From Bog-756 sp963824645 (GTDB lineage Bacteria; Actinomycetota; Acidimicrobiia; Acidimicrobiales; RAAP-2): a stretch of DNA of 64,000 nt. Every line of letters begins with the position of its first letter. Within the stretch, counting starts at the first letter, position 1. The notes beneath the pieces are model-generated. The model searched no databases. It saw nothing but the letters and a program-made list of their open reading frames with translations, and was not told where the DNA came from. The DNA lies in the NCBI GenBank assembly GCA_963824645.1, contig CAWGQC010000004.1, positions 1 through 64,000 on the forward strand, read 5' to 3'. The position numbers and the translations under genes are program-made. This document shows, piece by piece, positions 18,250-26,403 of the stretch.

Positions 18250-19704
18250 ATGACCCAACCGGCCACGGTCGAGGCGACGAAGATGGGCACAGAGGACGGT
18301 GAGAAAGACGACGACCCGACGCGTCTGACCCCCCACCTGCGGGCGGTTCTGGCCGTAGTGATCATCGCCGACGTTCTCGATCTCATGGATTCGACCATCA
18401 CCACCATCGCCGCGCCTTCCATCGCCCATCACCTCGGCGGCGGCGAGTCTTTGATCAAATGGCTGGGGGCGGCATACGCCCTCTCCATGGGGGTCCTTCT
18501 CGTCGTCGGTGGCCGCCTGGGCGACCGCTATGGAAAGCGACGCCTGTTCCTGATCGGCATCGCCGGCTTCACGGCAGGGTCGGCCCTGTGCGGGTTGTCG
18601 GTCGATCCGGCCATGATCATCGTGGGTCGGCTCGTACAGGGTGGCTTTGGCGCGCTCATGATTCCCCAAGGGATCAGCATCGTGATGGCGTCGTTCTCAC
18701 GGGCCCAGATTCCGCGTGCGTTCAGCGCCTTCGGGCCGGCCATGGGCGTGTCCGCTGTCCTCGGTCCCATCGCCGCCGGGTTCATCATCTCGGCCAACAT
18801 CGCCGGCCTGGACTGGCGCCCTGTGTTCCTCATCAATATCCTCCTCGGGCTGGTTGGATTGGTGGCCGCATCCAGAGTTCTTCCCCGTGACCAACCCACC
18901 TCGGCCGAGTCGATCGACGCGGTGGGTGCGACCCTGCTGGGGGCGGCCATGCTCGCCCTCCTGTTCGGCCTGATCGAGGGTTCGACGGACGGGTGGGCGA
19001 CCCTGCCCATCCTCAGTTTGGCCGGGGGCGGCGCCCTCTTCGCCGGCTTTGGTGTCCGCCAGGTTCAGGCGCCGCAGCCGTTGATCAAGGCCTCACTTCT
19101 CCGGAACAGAGGATTCACCGCCGGGCTCGTCCTCGGCTTGGCCTTCTTCGCCGCCGTGAGCGGACTGACCTACGTCATGTCACTTTTCTTCCAACTCGTT
19201 CTGCACCTGAGCCCATCACATGCCGCCCTCGGTTTGACACCGGTGATGGTGGGCATCATCGGCGCTTCTGTCGGGTGCCGTCCCCTGCTCACCGTGCTCG
19301 GTCGCAGACTGGTGGCCCTCGGCCTGCTCACGACACTGCTCGGCACGCTGGGCCTCTGGCTCACCATTGTTGAAGAGGGGGCGGCCACCACTCCATGGTT
19401 CACTGTCCCCTCCCTCCTGGTGATCGGTGTCGGCATGGGTGCGTGTTTCAGCACCATCTTCGAAGTTGCCCTGGGCAACGTCACCCACGACGAAGCCGGT
19501 AGTGCCAGTGGTTCCCTGAGTGCCGTGCAGCAACTGGCCACCGCCATCGGGGCGGCCATCGTCACGACGGTGTTCTTCGACGTCCTGCGGACCAGCGGCG
19601 GGTCGCAGGCCATGACCAGCTCCGTGCTGGTCGCCGCGGCCGTCATCGCCTCGTGCCTCGGGCTGGTCCGGCTCATGCCGTCGGCCGCGCCGGCGCCGAA
19701 CTGA
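18250..19704 (+). CDS. MFS drug exporter, DHA2 (EmrB/QacA) type
   Basis: A 484-residue membrane protein with about 14 hydrophobic segments. The DHA2 marks are a first span with DVLDLMDSTITTIAAPSI (motif D1-like), motif A GGRLGDRYGKRRLF between spans 2 and 3, and a motif C region around GFGALMIPQG and AMGVSAVLGPIAAG. It pumps drugs out using the proton gradient and is presumably released from repression by the TetR protein encoded in front. ATG 18250 is used; the open frame begins inside tetR. Confidence 0.9.
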   Translation: MTQPATVEATKMGTEDGEKDDDPTRLTPHLRAVLAVVIIADVLDLMDSTITTIAAPSIAHHLGGGESLIKWLGAAYALSMGVLLVVGGRLGDRYGKRRLFLIGIAGFTAGSALCGLSVDPAMIIVGRLVQGGFGALMIPQGISIVMASFSRAQIPRAFSAFGPAMGVSAVLGPIAAGFIISANIAGLDWRPVFLINILLGLVGLVAASRVLPRDQPTSAESIDAVGATLLGAAMLALLFGLIEGSTDGWATLPILSLAGGGALFAGFGVRQVQAPQPLIKASLLRNRGFTAGLVLGLAFFAAVSGLTYVMSLFFQLVLHLSPSHAALGLTPVMVGIIGASVGCRPLLTVLGRRLVALGLLTTLLGTLGLWLTIVEEGAATTPWFTVPSLLVIGVGMGACFSTIFEVALGNVTHDEAGSASGSLSAVQQLATAIGAAIVTTVFFDVLRTSGGSQAMTSSVLVAAAVIASCLGLVRLMPSAAPAPN

Positions 19705-19824
19705 GCGACACGACCCCGTCTCGACTGCGGTTCCGTGGCATGGTCGGTAAGCCGGCGTCGGTCCCGTGAATGCCCCCGTGGGTAGAGTGACGCAGGCGGG
19801 TTCGAGACGGAAGGCTGTGATCGG

Positions 19825-21696
19825 GTGCCGACGCGACGCGATGTGCTGAAGGGCAGTGGGGGCGCCGTTCTGGCCGGCTTGGCCGGATCGTTGATCGGCA
19901 CCGATGCGGCAGGGGCGACGACCTCTTCGGCTGACGCCGGAGCCTCTTCGGTCCCGTCAGGATCTGACCTCCCGTCTCCATCGGACTTCCGACCCGGCGG
20001 CGCCGGTCCTCTCTACTGGAGCACCTACGGTTGGGAGTTGTTGGAGAACGCCCTCATACCCGAGGACGTGTGGAAGACCAACGTCGACTGGGTGGCGGAG
20101 AACTTCCGCGACTACGGCTACAAGATGGTGTGTACCGACGGATGGATCGACGACACCCAACGGATCACACCCCACGGCTACATCGTGAGCCAGGCCGACG
20201 ACTGGGTGCACGACTGGGCCTGGTGGGCCAAGTACTTGAAGGCCAAGGGACTCGAACTCGGCGTGTATTACAACCCCTTGTGGGTCACCAAGTCAGCGGT
20301 CACGAACCCGTCGGTGACCGTCGTGGGTCGGCCCGACGTGAAGGTGGCCGACATCGTCAACCCGGGCGACTACTTCGACGGGGGCGGGCGCTTGCAGTGG
20401 GTGGACGCCACCCGCGACGGGGCCGAGGAGTACGTGAAGGGCTATGTGAGCTATTTCCGTGAACTTGGTGCCGTATTTCTCCGGATCGACTTTCTGGCTT
20501 GGTATGAGGTGGGGTTCGACCAGAGCGAGGGAACGGTGGGGGTGGCCCACGGCCGCCCGTCCTACCTGCAGGCGCTGGCGTGGATGCGGGAGGCGGCCGG
20601 CGATATGCAGCTCAGCCTGGTCATGCCCAATCTGTTCGACCACGGGTCCGGGGAACGTCGCTTCGGGGACCTCGTCCGCATTGACAACGATGGCAGCTTC
20701 GGCACCTGGATAAACCTGAGTGAGGGATCCCAGGGGTGGCAGCCGATCTGGTCCCAGTGGAACAACCCCTTCCTGGGGTTCACCGGATTTTCGGATGTGT
20801 CGGGACGGGGGCAGCTCATTCTCGACGGGGACCCGCTGCTCATCAGCTCGTTCGCCGATGCGGCCGAAAAGCAGACGGCCATCAACCTGTTCACCATGGC
20901 CGGAGCTCCGATCGCCATCGTCGACCGCGTCGATACCATCGGCGACAACGCCCCCTTCTTCCAGAACGCCGAGGTTTTGGCCCTGCGAAAGGCCGGACTG
21001 ACCGGCAAACCCGTCTACAACAACAGCCACGGATTCGAATTCGACCCCTCGAGCCGTGACCCGGAGCGCTGGATCGGTCAACTACCCGACGGCAGCTGGG
21101 CCGTGGCCTTGTTCAACCGGGAAGACGGCCCGGGGCCCCGAGTCATTTCGATCAACTTCGCCGCCGTCCTGGGCTTTTCCGGCCCGGCCTCCGTGCGCGA
21201 CCTATGGGCCCACGAAGACCTGGGGTCGATGACCAGCTACCAGGCGAACCTCGCCCCCCACGCCTCGGTCCTCTTGTTGGTGGTGCCGCCCGGCCCTGCC
21301 CATTATCAGGCCGAGGTCGGGGCCTGGGCAGGATCGGCCCGGTTCGAGAACACCTTCGGTGGTCACCGAGGGATGGGCTATGTCACGGGGCTCGATACGG
21401 AAGGGAGCAGCGTGGCCGTTGCCATGTCGGTGCACAGCGCCGGCCCTCGCCGGGTCCTGTTCCACGTGGCCAACTCCACGGGCAGTCCGTCGAAACTGAC
21501 GGTGCGTGCGCTCGACACGGCCACAGGCAGGCCCCACGGCACGGCCACGCTCGATGTGCCCCACACGCCGGCCTGGACATCGTGGCAGACCGTGCCGCTC
21601 ACACTGACCATGGCGGCCGGCACCAACCTCGTCGCGTGCAGCGTCGCGTCACCCGATCAGGGTGGAGTCAATCTCGACTACGTGGCTCTGGCCTGA
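19825..21696 (+). CDS. Tat-exported GH27-like glycoside hydrolase with C-terminal CBM
   Basis: A 623-residue protein. A twin-arginine signal (TRRDVLKGSGG) is followed by a TIM-barrel domain (about 60-400) resembling GH27/GH36 alpha-galactosidases: a YGYKMVCTDGWI strand, the strand-4 FLRIDFLAWYE with the likely catalytic Asp near residue 222, and the downstream beta-sandwich with VRDLWAHEDLG. The last 130 residues (YQAEVGAWAGSARFENTFGGHRG...VNLDYVAL) look like a CBM35/CBM6 sugar-binding module. It likely cleaves alpha-linked sugars from external polysaccharide. GTG is the start. Its 3' end overlaps the convergent HxlR gene by 29 bases. Confidence 0.75.
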   Translation: MPTRRDVLKGSGGAVLAGLAGSLIGTDAAGATTSSADAGASSVPSGSDLPSPSDFRPGGAGPLYWSTYGWELLENALIPEDVWKTNVDWVAENFRDYGYKMVCTDGWIDDTQRITPHGYIVSQADDWVHDWAWWAKYLKAKGLELGVYYNPLWVTKSAVTNPSVTVVGRPDVKVADIVNPGDYFDGGGRLQWVDATRDGAEEYVKGYVSYFRELGAVFLRIDFLAWYEVGFDQSEGTVGVAHGRPSYLQALAWMREAAGDMQLSLVMPNLFDHGSGERRFGDLVRIDNDGSFGTWINLSEGSQGWQPIWSQWNNPFLGFTGFSDVSGRGQLILDGDPLLISSFADAAEKQTAINLFTMAGAPIAIVDRVDTIGDNAPFFQNAEVLALRKAGLTGKPVYNNSHGFEFDPSSRDPERWIGQLPDGSWAVALFNREDGPGPRVISINFAAVLGFSGPASVRDLWAHEDLGSMTSYQANLAPHASVLLLVVPPGPAHYQAEVGAWAGSARFENTFGGHRGMGYVTGLDTEGSSVAVAMSVHSAGPRRVLFHVANSTGSPSKLTVRALDTATGRPHGTATLDVPHTPAWTSWQTVPLTLTMAAGTNLVACSVASPDQGGVNLDYVALA

Positions 21697-22171
21697 TGCC
21701 GGCCTTGTCGTTGACGGCGGACGGATCAGTCCGGGCCGTGTCGTCCCTGTCGTCATAGAGGCGCCGCGCCCGGTCGATCTCGTCGAGGTGGTCGGCCGCC
21801 CATTCGACCAGGGGTGTGACTGCTACCAGCAGCGTCTCGCCCGCCCGGGTGAGGTTGTACTCGACGCGAGGGGGGACCACCGGGTAAACGGTGCGGGTCA
21901 CCAGGCCGTCCCGCTCCAGATTGCGGACGGTCACCGTCAGCATCCGGGGGGTGACGCCCTCGATCTCCCGTTGGAGTTCACTGAACCGCCTGGTGCCCCT
22001 ACCCAGCACATGGACCACGTACAGCGTCCACTTGTCCCCGATCCTCTCGAGCACCTCTCGGGCTCGGCACGGCTCTCCTCCCGGAGCGGGACGGGCGGCG
22101 GAGGGGCCACTTCCCCGTGGGGAAGTGAGGACCGGTGAGGGAAGTTCCTTCCGGCCAGGTGCCGTCTTCAT
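21668..22171 (-). CDS. HxlR-family transcriptional regulator
   Basis: A 167-residue winged-helix regulator with the HxlR core: CRAREVLERIGDKWTLYVVHVLGRGTRRFSELQREIEGVTPRMLTVTVRNLERDGLV. The cysteine directly before the first helix is the position used for redox or electrophile sensing in YodB/HypR-like members. ATG 22171 has GGAGGG just upstream; the longer frame does not. It diverges from a DoxX gene, a common pairing in which HxlR represses the DoxX-type oxidoreductase. Its end overlaps the glycosidase gene. Confidence 0.85.
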   Translation of the reverse strand: MKTAPGRKELPSPVLTSPRGSGPSAARPAPGGEPCRAREVLERIGDKWTLYVVHVLGRGTRRFSELQREIEGVTPRMLTVTVRNLERDGLVTRTVYPVVPPRVEYNLTRAGETLLVAVTPLVEWAADHLDEIDRARRLYDDRDDTARTDPSAVNDKAGIRPEPRSRD

Positions 22172-22201
22172 ATCCCTCCCCACCCTCCCTATGCTGTCAC
22201 G

Positions 22202-22216
22202 GTTACCTTGAGTAAC
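22202..22216. promoter_or_regulatory. Inverted repeat GTTAC-N5-GTAAC, likely HxlR operator
   Basis: GTTAC (22202-22206) and GTAAC (22212-22216) face each other across CTTGA in the divergent gap between the HxlR and DoxX genes. GTTAC/GTAAC half-sites are known for HxlR-family operators. The site is well placed to control both genes. Confidence 0.5.
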
Positions 22217-22277
22217 TCTATGTCTCAGAGGAACCACTGCCTTGATCCCCGCCACCCCTACTCCCAAAGGACTCCGC

Positions 22278-22835
22278 ATGCCTACACACCGTGACCTCGC
22301 CCTTCTCGCCGGACGGCTCGTCCTGGGCGGCTACCTGGTCGCCCACGGCGCCCAGAAACTGTTCGGTGCCTTCGACGGCTATGGCATCGAGGCCACCTCG
22401 GCCGGCTTCGATCAGCTCGGGCTCAAGCCCGGAGCTTTCTTCGCCCGATTGGCCGGAGCTTCCGAGCTGGCCGGAGGGGCGCTGGTGGCATTGGGGGCGG
22501 GGGATCCGGTGGGGCCGGTGGCTCTGGCCGGAACCATGGCCGTGGCCAGCTCGACCCACCGGGCCAACGGGCCCTTCTCGGCCAAGAGCGGCTACGAGCT
22601 CCCCCTGACCAATCTGGGCCTGTCGCTGACTCTCTGGGCTGCCGGTCCGGGGTCGCTCTCCTTCGACGGCGCCACCGGTTTTCGACTGCCCCGCCTGATC
22701 CGTAGCGCGGTGATTGCCGGGGCCGTCACGTCGACAGCAGCCAGCCTGGCCATGGTGGTACGGGCCTCCCGTCAGAACGCCGATGCCGAGCCGGATGCGG
22801 CCGACGAGGCAGAGGGCGACACTGGCGGGGACTGA
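22278..22835 (+). CDS. DoxX-family membrane protein
   Basis: A 185-residue protein with four hydrophobic segments and the DoxX opening RLVLGGYLVAHGAQKLFGAF, then LGLKPGAFFARLAGASELAGGALVALG. DoxX/MhqP proteins are small membrane partners in respiratory or quinone and thiol redox protection. The divergent HxlR regulator supports a role in electrophile or quinone stress. The start at ATG 22278 follows AAAGGA by 6 bases. The tail is acidic and likely disordered. Confidence 0.8.
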   Translation: MPTHRDLALLAGRLVLGGYLVAHGAQKLFGAFDGYGIEATSAGFDQLGLKPGAFFARLAGASELAGGALVALGAGDPVGPVALAGTMAVASSTHRANGPFSAKSGYELPLTNLGLSLTLWAAGPGSLSFDGATGFRLPRLIRSAVIAGAVTSTAASLAMVVRASRQNADAEPDAADEAEGDTGGD

Positions 22836-22917
22836 CCCTGGTCAGGCCGGCGCGCCAAAGGGCGTGGGTGGCTACCGTGAAGCCGGAACAAAACGCCTCG
22901 TCGAGGGAGTCAGCAGC

Positions 22918-22977
22918 ATGGTCACGCCACGCCATGGCGGGGGAGCCGGGGGGCCGACCGATCGGGTCGTCCGGTGA
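22918..22977 (+). CDS. 19-codon upstream mini-ORF coupled to the MmcQ/YjbR gene
   Basis: ATG 22918 has a strong GAGGGAG site 8 bases upstream, whereas the following gene has none. The frame (MVTPRHGGGAGGPTDRVVR) ends at TGA 22975-22977, overlapping GTG 22974 of the next gene by GTGA. The mini-ORF may supply the ribosomes for that gene through stop-start coupling. Confidence 0.35.
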   Translation: MVTPRHGGGAGGPTDRVVR

Positions 22978-23360
22978 GAACCCTCGACCATGCCGCCGCT
23001 ATCGCCGGCGGGTTCCCCGAGGTCACCGAAGACCAACGGCACGGTAACCGCACCTGGTACGTCGACGGTAAGCCCTTCGCCTGGGAGAGGCCGTTCTCCA
23101 AGGCGGACATCAAGCGATTCGGCCCGGCCACCCCGCCGTCCGCTCCCATCCTGGCTGTCAGGGTCGGCGACCTGGCTGAAAAGGAAGCCATTCTGGCCGC
23201 CGGCCCTCCTGCCTTCTTCACCATCCCCCACTTCGACGGTTATGCCGCCATACTCATCGAACTCCGGATCGTGACCGCGTCGCAGCTGCATGAGGTGATG
23301 GAGGACGGCTGGCTGGCCTGCGCGCCGCCCGATCTGGTCGACCGCTACCTCAACCCCTGA
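22974..23360 (+). CDS. MmcQ/YjbR-family protein
   Basis: A 128-residue CyaY-like fold protein: HAAAIAGGFPEVTEDQRHGNRTWYVDGKPFAWERPFSKADIKRFG, and PAFFTIPHFDGYAAILIEL with the C-terminal DLVDRYLNP. The family is called DNA-binding in databases, but its function is unclear. GTG 22974 is used; no ribosome-binding site precedes it, while the mini-ORF upstream has one. The last 11 bases overlap the convergent metX gene. Confidence 0.75.
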   Translation: MRTLDHAAAIAGGFPEVTEDQRHGNRTWYVDGKPFAWERPFSKADIKRFGPATPPSAPILAVRVGDLAEKEAILAAGPPAFFTIPHFDGYAAILIELRIVTASQLHEVMEDGWLACAPPDLVDRYLNP

Positions 23361-24498
23361 CGTCCAGCGCCGCCCTCACCGCCGCGCCCACCGCCTCGGT
23401 CTCGACCAGAAAGCCGTCATGGCCCACGACCGATTCGACCACCTGGACGGCCGGGGTGGTCGGCAGGTCGGCGGCCAGCTCCTCTTGCAAGGCGAGTGGG
23501 TAGAGCCTGTCCGAGGAGATTCCCACCACCGTGACGGTGGCCTCCACCAGAGCCAGTGCCGCCGCCGCCCCGCCCCGCCCCCGACCGATGTCGTGGTGGT
23601 TCATGGCCTCGCTCAGCACGATGTACGAGTTGGGGTCGAACCGCGGCCACAGGGTCTCACCCTGGTGTTCGAGATAGGACTCGATGCGGTAGCGACCCCC
23701 GTTGAGCGGATCTTCGGCGTCCTGGTGGGCCCGACCGAAGCGGCTGTCGAACTCGGATCTCGTGCGGTAGCTGATCTGGCCGATGCCCCGGGCGATGGCC
23801 ATGCCCACATGGGGACCGCGGTCGTGCTGGTAATAGTCGCCTCCGGCGAAGTGGGGGTCGGCCCGGATGGCCCGGACCTGCATGGCGCACAGCCCGATCT
23901 GTTCGGCCGTGGCCGCCGTGCCCACGGCGATGATGGCGGCGCGATCGACCCGGTCCGGGCCCATGACGCACCACTCGAGAGCGCGCATCCCTCCCATCGA
24001 GCCGCCTACCACGCCCGCCCACCGTTGGATGCCGAGTTGGTCGGCCAAGGCCATCTCCACCCGCACCTGGTCCCGAATGGTGACCACCGGGAAGCGCGAC
24101 CCGTAAGGCCGGCCGTCTTCGGCCCCCGAGGCCGGACCGGTCGTCCCCTGGCACCCACCGAGGACATTGGGGCAGACGACGAAGAATCGATCGGTGTCGA
24201 TCGGCGCGCCGGGCCCGATCAAGGGTGCCCACCATCCGGCCCGCGGGTGGCCGGGGCCGGCTGGACCGCCGGCGTGGGAGTCACCGGTGATGGCGTGCAG
24301 GACGAGTACGGCATTGTCGGCGGAGCCGTTGAGGTCCCCCCAGGTCTCGTAGGCCACGTCGACGGCACTGAGCCGTGCTCCGGCTTCCAGATCGAGTCCG
24401 TCGGGTTGGAAGAGTCGGGCGAACTGCCGATGGCCCGGGTCGTCTCCGGGCAACCACGCCCCGGTGGGGCCGCCGGGGCTAGTCGGTTTTGGCGGCAC
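23350..24498 (-). CDS. metX: Homoserine O-acetyltransferase
   Basis: A 382-residue alpha/beta-hydrolase-fold enzyme of methionine synthesis that acetylates homoserine with acetyl-CoA. Key features are the LHAITGDSHA segment, NVLGGCQGTTGP and the nucleophile elbow GGSMGGMRALEW (Ser near residue 167). The catalytic Asp and His lie in the C-terminal part (SSDRLYP and VVGHDGFL). The start overlaps the end of metY by 20 bases, so the two genes are cotranscribed. Together they convert homoserine plus sulfide to homocysteine. Confidence 0.92.
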   Translation of the reverse strand: MPPKPTSPGGPTGAWLPGDDPGHRQFARLFQPDGLDLEAGARLSAVDVAYETWGDLNGSADNAVLVLHAITGDSHAGGPAGPGHPRAGWWAPLIGPGAPIDTDRFFVVCPNVLGGCQGTTGPASGAEDGRPYGSRFPVVTIRDQVRVEMALADQLGIQRWAGVVGGSMGGMRALEWCVMGPDRVDRAAIIAVGTAATAEQIGLCAMQVRAIRADPHFAGGDYYQHDRGPHVGMAIARGIGQISYRTRSEFDSRFGRAHQDAEDPLNGGRYRIESYLEHQGETLWPRFDPNSYIVLSEAMNHHDIGRGRGGAAAALALVEATVTVVGISSDRLYPLALQEELAADLPTTPAVQVVESVVGHDGFLVETEAVGAAVRAALDVRG

Positions 24499-25777
24499 GG
24501 AACCCCGACTCGAGGTCAGCCAGGATGTCGTCGAGGGTTTCCAGTCCTATGCACAGGCGGACCAGATCAGGAGTAACTCCCGTGGTCAGTTGTTCCGCTT
24601 CGGTCAGTTGGGAGTGGGTGGTCGAACCCGGGTGGATGGCCAGGCTGCGGACGTCGCCCACGTTGGCCAGGTGGCTGAACAGCTCCAGGCCTTCGATGAA
24701 TCGGCGTCCGGCCTCGGCCCCGCCGGCGATGCCGAAGGCCATGATGGCCCCCGCCCCAAGGGGCAGGTACTTCTGTTGGCGCTCCCGCCAGGGGCTGGAA
24801 GCGAGCCCGGCGTAGGAGACCCAGGTCACCTCGTCGCGCTGCTCCAGCCATTCGGCCACGGCCTGGGCATTCTGGACGTGTCGCTCCATGCGCAGGCTCA
24901 GAGTCTCGAGACCCTGGAGAAAGAGGAATGAGTTGAGGGGAGCGATGGACGGGCCGAGGTCCCGCAGGTACTGGAGGCGCGCCTTGAGCACGTAACGAGC
25001 CGGAAACAGGGCTTCCGGCAACTGGCCGAAGACCAGGCCGTGGTAGCTCGGGTCGGGCTCGGTGAAGTTCGGGAACCGACCGCTGTCCTCGTAGTTGAAG
25101 GCCCCACCGTCGACGATGATCCCGCCGATGGAGGTGCCGTGGCCGCCGATGAATTTGGTGGCCGAATGGACGACGATATCGGCGCCGTGCCGAAGAGGCT
25201 GGGCCAGATACGGCGTGGCCACCGTGTTGTCGATGACCAGGGGGATGGCGTGGTCGTGGGCCACACCGGAAACACCCTCGAAGTCGAGGACATCACCCTT
25301 GGGATTACCGATCGTCTCGGCGAAGAAGGCCTTCGTGTTGGGTCGGACCGCCCCGGCCCAGGCAGACAGATCGTCGGGATCGTCGATGAAGCTCACCTCG
25401 ATCCCCAGTTTGGGCAAGGTGTAGTGGAACAGGTTGTATGTCCCTCCGTACAGAGAGGCCGAAGCCACCACGTGGCCGCCGTTCTCAGCCAGGTTGAGGA
25501 GGGCGATGGTTTCGGCCGCCTGCCCGCTGGCCACGGCCAGAGCGGCTACTCCGCCCTCCAGGGAGGCCACCCGCTCTTCGAACACGGCCTGTGTCGGGTT
25601 CATGATGCGGGTGTAGATGTTGCCCAGTTCCTCCAGACCGAACAGGGCGGCGGCATGGGCGGTATCTCGGAATGTGTAGCTGGTGGTCTGGTAGATGGGC
25701 ACGGCCCGGGCTCCGGTGGTCGGATCGGGCTGAGCCCCGGCGTGAATCTGACGTGTTTCGAATCCCCACTCCGGCAT
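24479..25777 (-). CDS. metY: O-acetylhomoserine sulfhydrylase
   Basis: A 432-residue PLP enzyme of the Cys/Met-metabolism (gamma) family. It starts WGFETRQIHAGAQPDPTTGARAVPIYQTTSY. The family's NIYTRIMNPTQ motif and the PLP-lysine segment VVHSATKFIGGHG (Lys near residue 207) are present, as is the C-terminal SLAIHPGSTTHSQL. It joins sulfide to O-acetylhomoserine to make homocysteine. ATG 25777 follows AAGGAG; the frame extends 26 codons further up without a site. The upstream leader contains several strong hairpins. Confidence 0.92.
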   Translation of the reverse strand: MPEWGFETRQIHAGAQPDPTTGARAVPIYQTTSYTFRDTAHAAALFGLEELGNIYTRIMNPTQAVFEERVASLEGGVAALAVASGQAAETIALLNLAENGGHVVASASLYGGTYNLFHYTLPKLGIEVSFIDDPDDLSAWAGAVRPNTKAFFAETIGNPKGDVLDFEGVSGVAHDHAIPLVIDNTVATPYLAQPLRHGADIVVHSATKFIGGHGTSIGGIIVDGGAFNYEDSGRFPNFTEPDPSYHGLVFGQLPEALFPARYVLKARLQYLRDLGPSIAPLNSFLFLQGLETLSLRMERHVQNAQAVAEWLEQRDEVTWVSYAGLASSPWRERQQKYLPLGAGAIMAFGIAGGAEAGRRFIEGLELFSHLANVGDVRSLAIHPGSTTHSQLTEAEQLTTGVTPDLVRLCIGLETLDDILADLESGFRAAKTD

Positions 25778-25799
25778 TGTTCCGCTCCTTACCGTTTCT

Positions 25800-25910
25800 C
25801 CCGGGGTTCCCGGGCCTCGACACATTAAACCAATAAATCCGATAGGGTCAGTCATCTAATGGCTCGGAGCGTCGTGGGAGGGTCGCTCCGGACGGGCCCA
25901 GACCGGGCCC
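25800..25910 (-). promoter_or_regulatory. Structured metY leader with three GC-rich hairpins
   Basis: Three self-complementary pairs lie between the metY start and the next gene: CCCGGG 25800-25805/25809-25814, CGGAGCG 25865-25871 with CGCTCCG 25884-25890, and GGGCCC 25894-25899/25905-25910. They could control read-through or translation of metYX. The conserved cores of SAM riboswitches were not found, so the mechanism, if any, is open. Confidence 0.35.
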
Positions 25911-26126
25911 TGACGTCGGATTAAATCTATGTGACAGCCGCCCGATCTGTGGGAAAACCCCTTCCATTCAGTGAACGGGAACCATAGGGTTGGACCCTTC
26001 TCCAGGCAATGGTAAGTCGACTGAGGTGCTGGCAGGTACGTGGTGCTGACCATCACGTGGTGCTGACAGAACCCGGGCGGCGGAGTCACCCCCGTAGAAG
26101 CACCGAGATGCCACGGAGTGATCGTG

Positions 26127-26324
26127 ATGGGATTAATCACCAAACGGAGATCGCCCCCTAACAAGGCCGGCGGGCAGCAGGCCTCGCGCCTGGCCGCCAT
26201 CCGGGCCATCGTCGATCTGGCCGATGACAACGACGAGAACTATGACGTGGTGGCGGCGGCCCTGGTCATCCTGGGGGCGTCGCCCCACGAGATCTGCGCT
26301 GCCACTTTGAGCTCTTCCCCCTAG
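26127..26324 (+). CDS. Small hypothetical protein
   Basis: A 65-residue protein: a basic start (MGLITKRRSPP) followed by helices rich in Ala, Asp and Val (AIRAIVDLADDNDENYDVVAAALVILGASPHEI). CGGAG 9 bases before ATG 26127 and the non-random composition favour a real gene. No family is recognised. A large GC palindrome follows its stop and could end its transcript. Confidence 0.5.
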   Translation: MGLITKRRSPPNKAGGQQASRLAAIRAIVDLADDNDENYDVVAAALVILGASPHEICAATLSSSP

Positions 26325-26331
26325 AGCGCCG

Positions 26332-26355
26332 GCCCGCCCACGGCCGTGGGCGGGC
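26332..26355 (+). terminator. 24-bp perfect palindrome, likely terminator
   Basis: The 24 bases are fully self-complementary about 26343/26344, giving a 10-bp GC stem with a small loop directly after the small hypothetical gene. No T-tract follows, as is usual for hairpin terminators in high-GC actinobacteria. Confidence 0.5.
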
Positions 26356-26391
26356 GGAAAGCGGTGACCGGGGAAATCACCCCCGCCGCCG

Positions 26392-26397
26392 TACGCT
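26392..26397 (+). promoter_or_regulatory. -10 box TACGCT of a likely leaderless gene
   Basis: TACGCT ends 6 bases before ATG 26404, with no ribosome-binding site between. Confidence 0.5.
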
Positions 26398-26403
26398 GCC
26401 CGG

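Noticed and set aside
18242..18253. GTG CGG TCA TGA frame overlapping the MFS start
   Set aside because: No good ribosome site and only three codons; not counted as evidence for coupling.
25778..25920. SAM riboswitch upstream of metY
   Set aside because: None of the conserved core segments of SAM-I, SAM-II or SAM-IV could be found on the minus strand.
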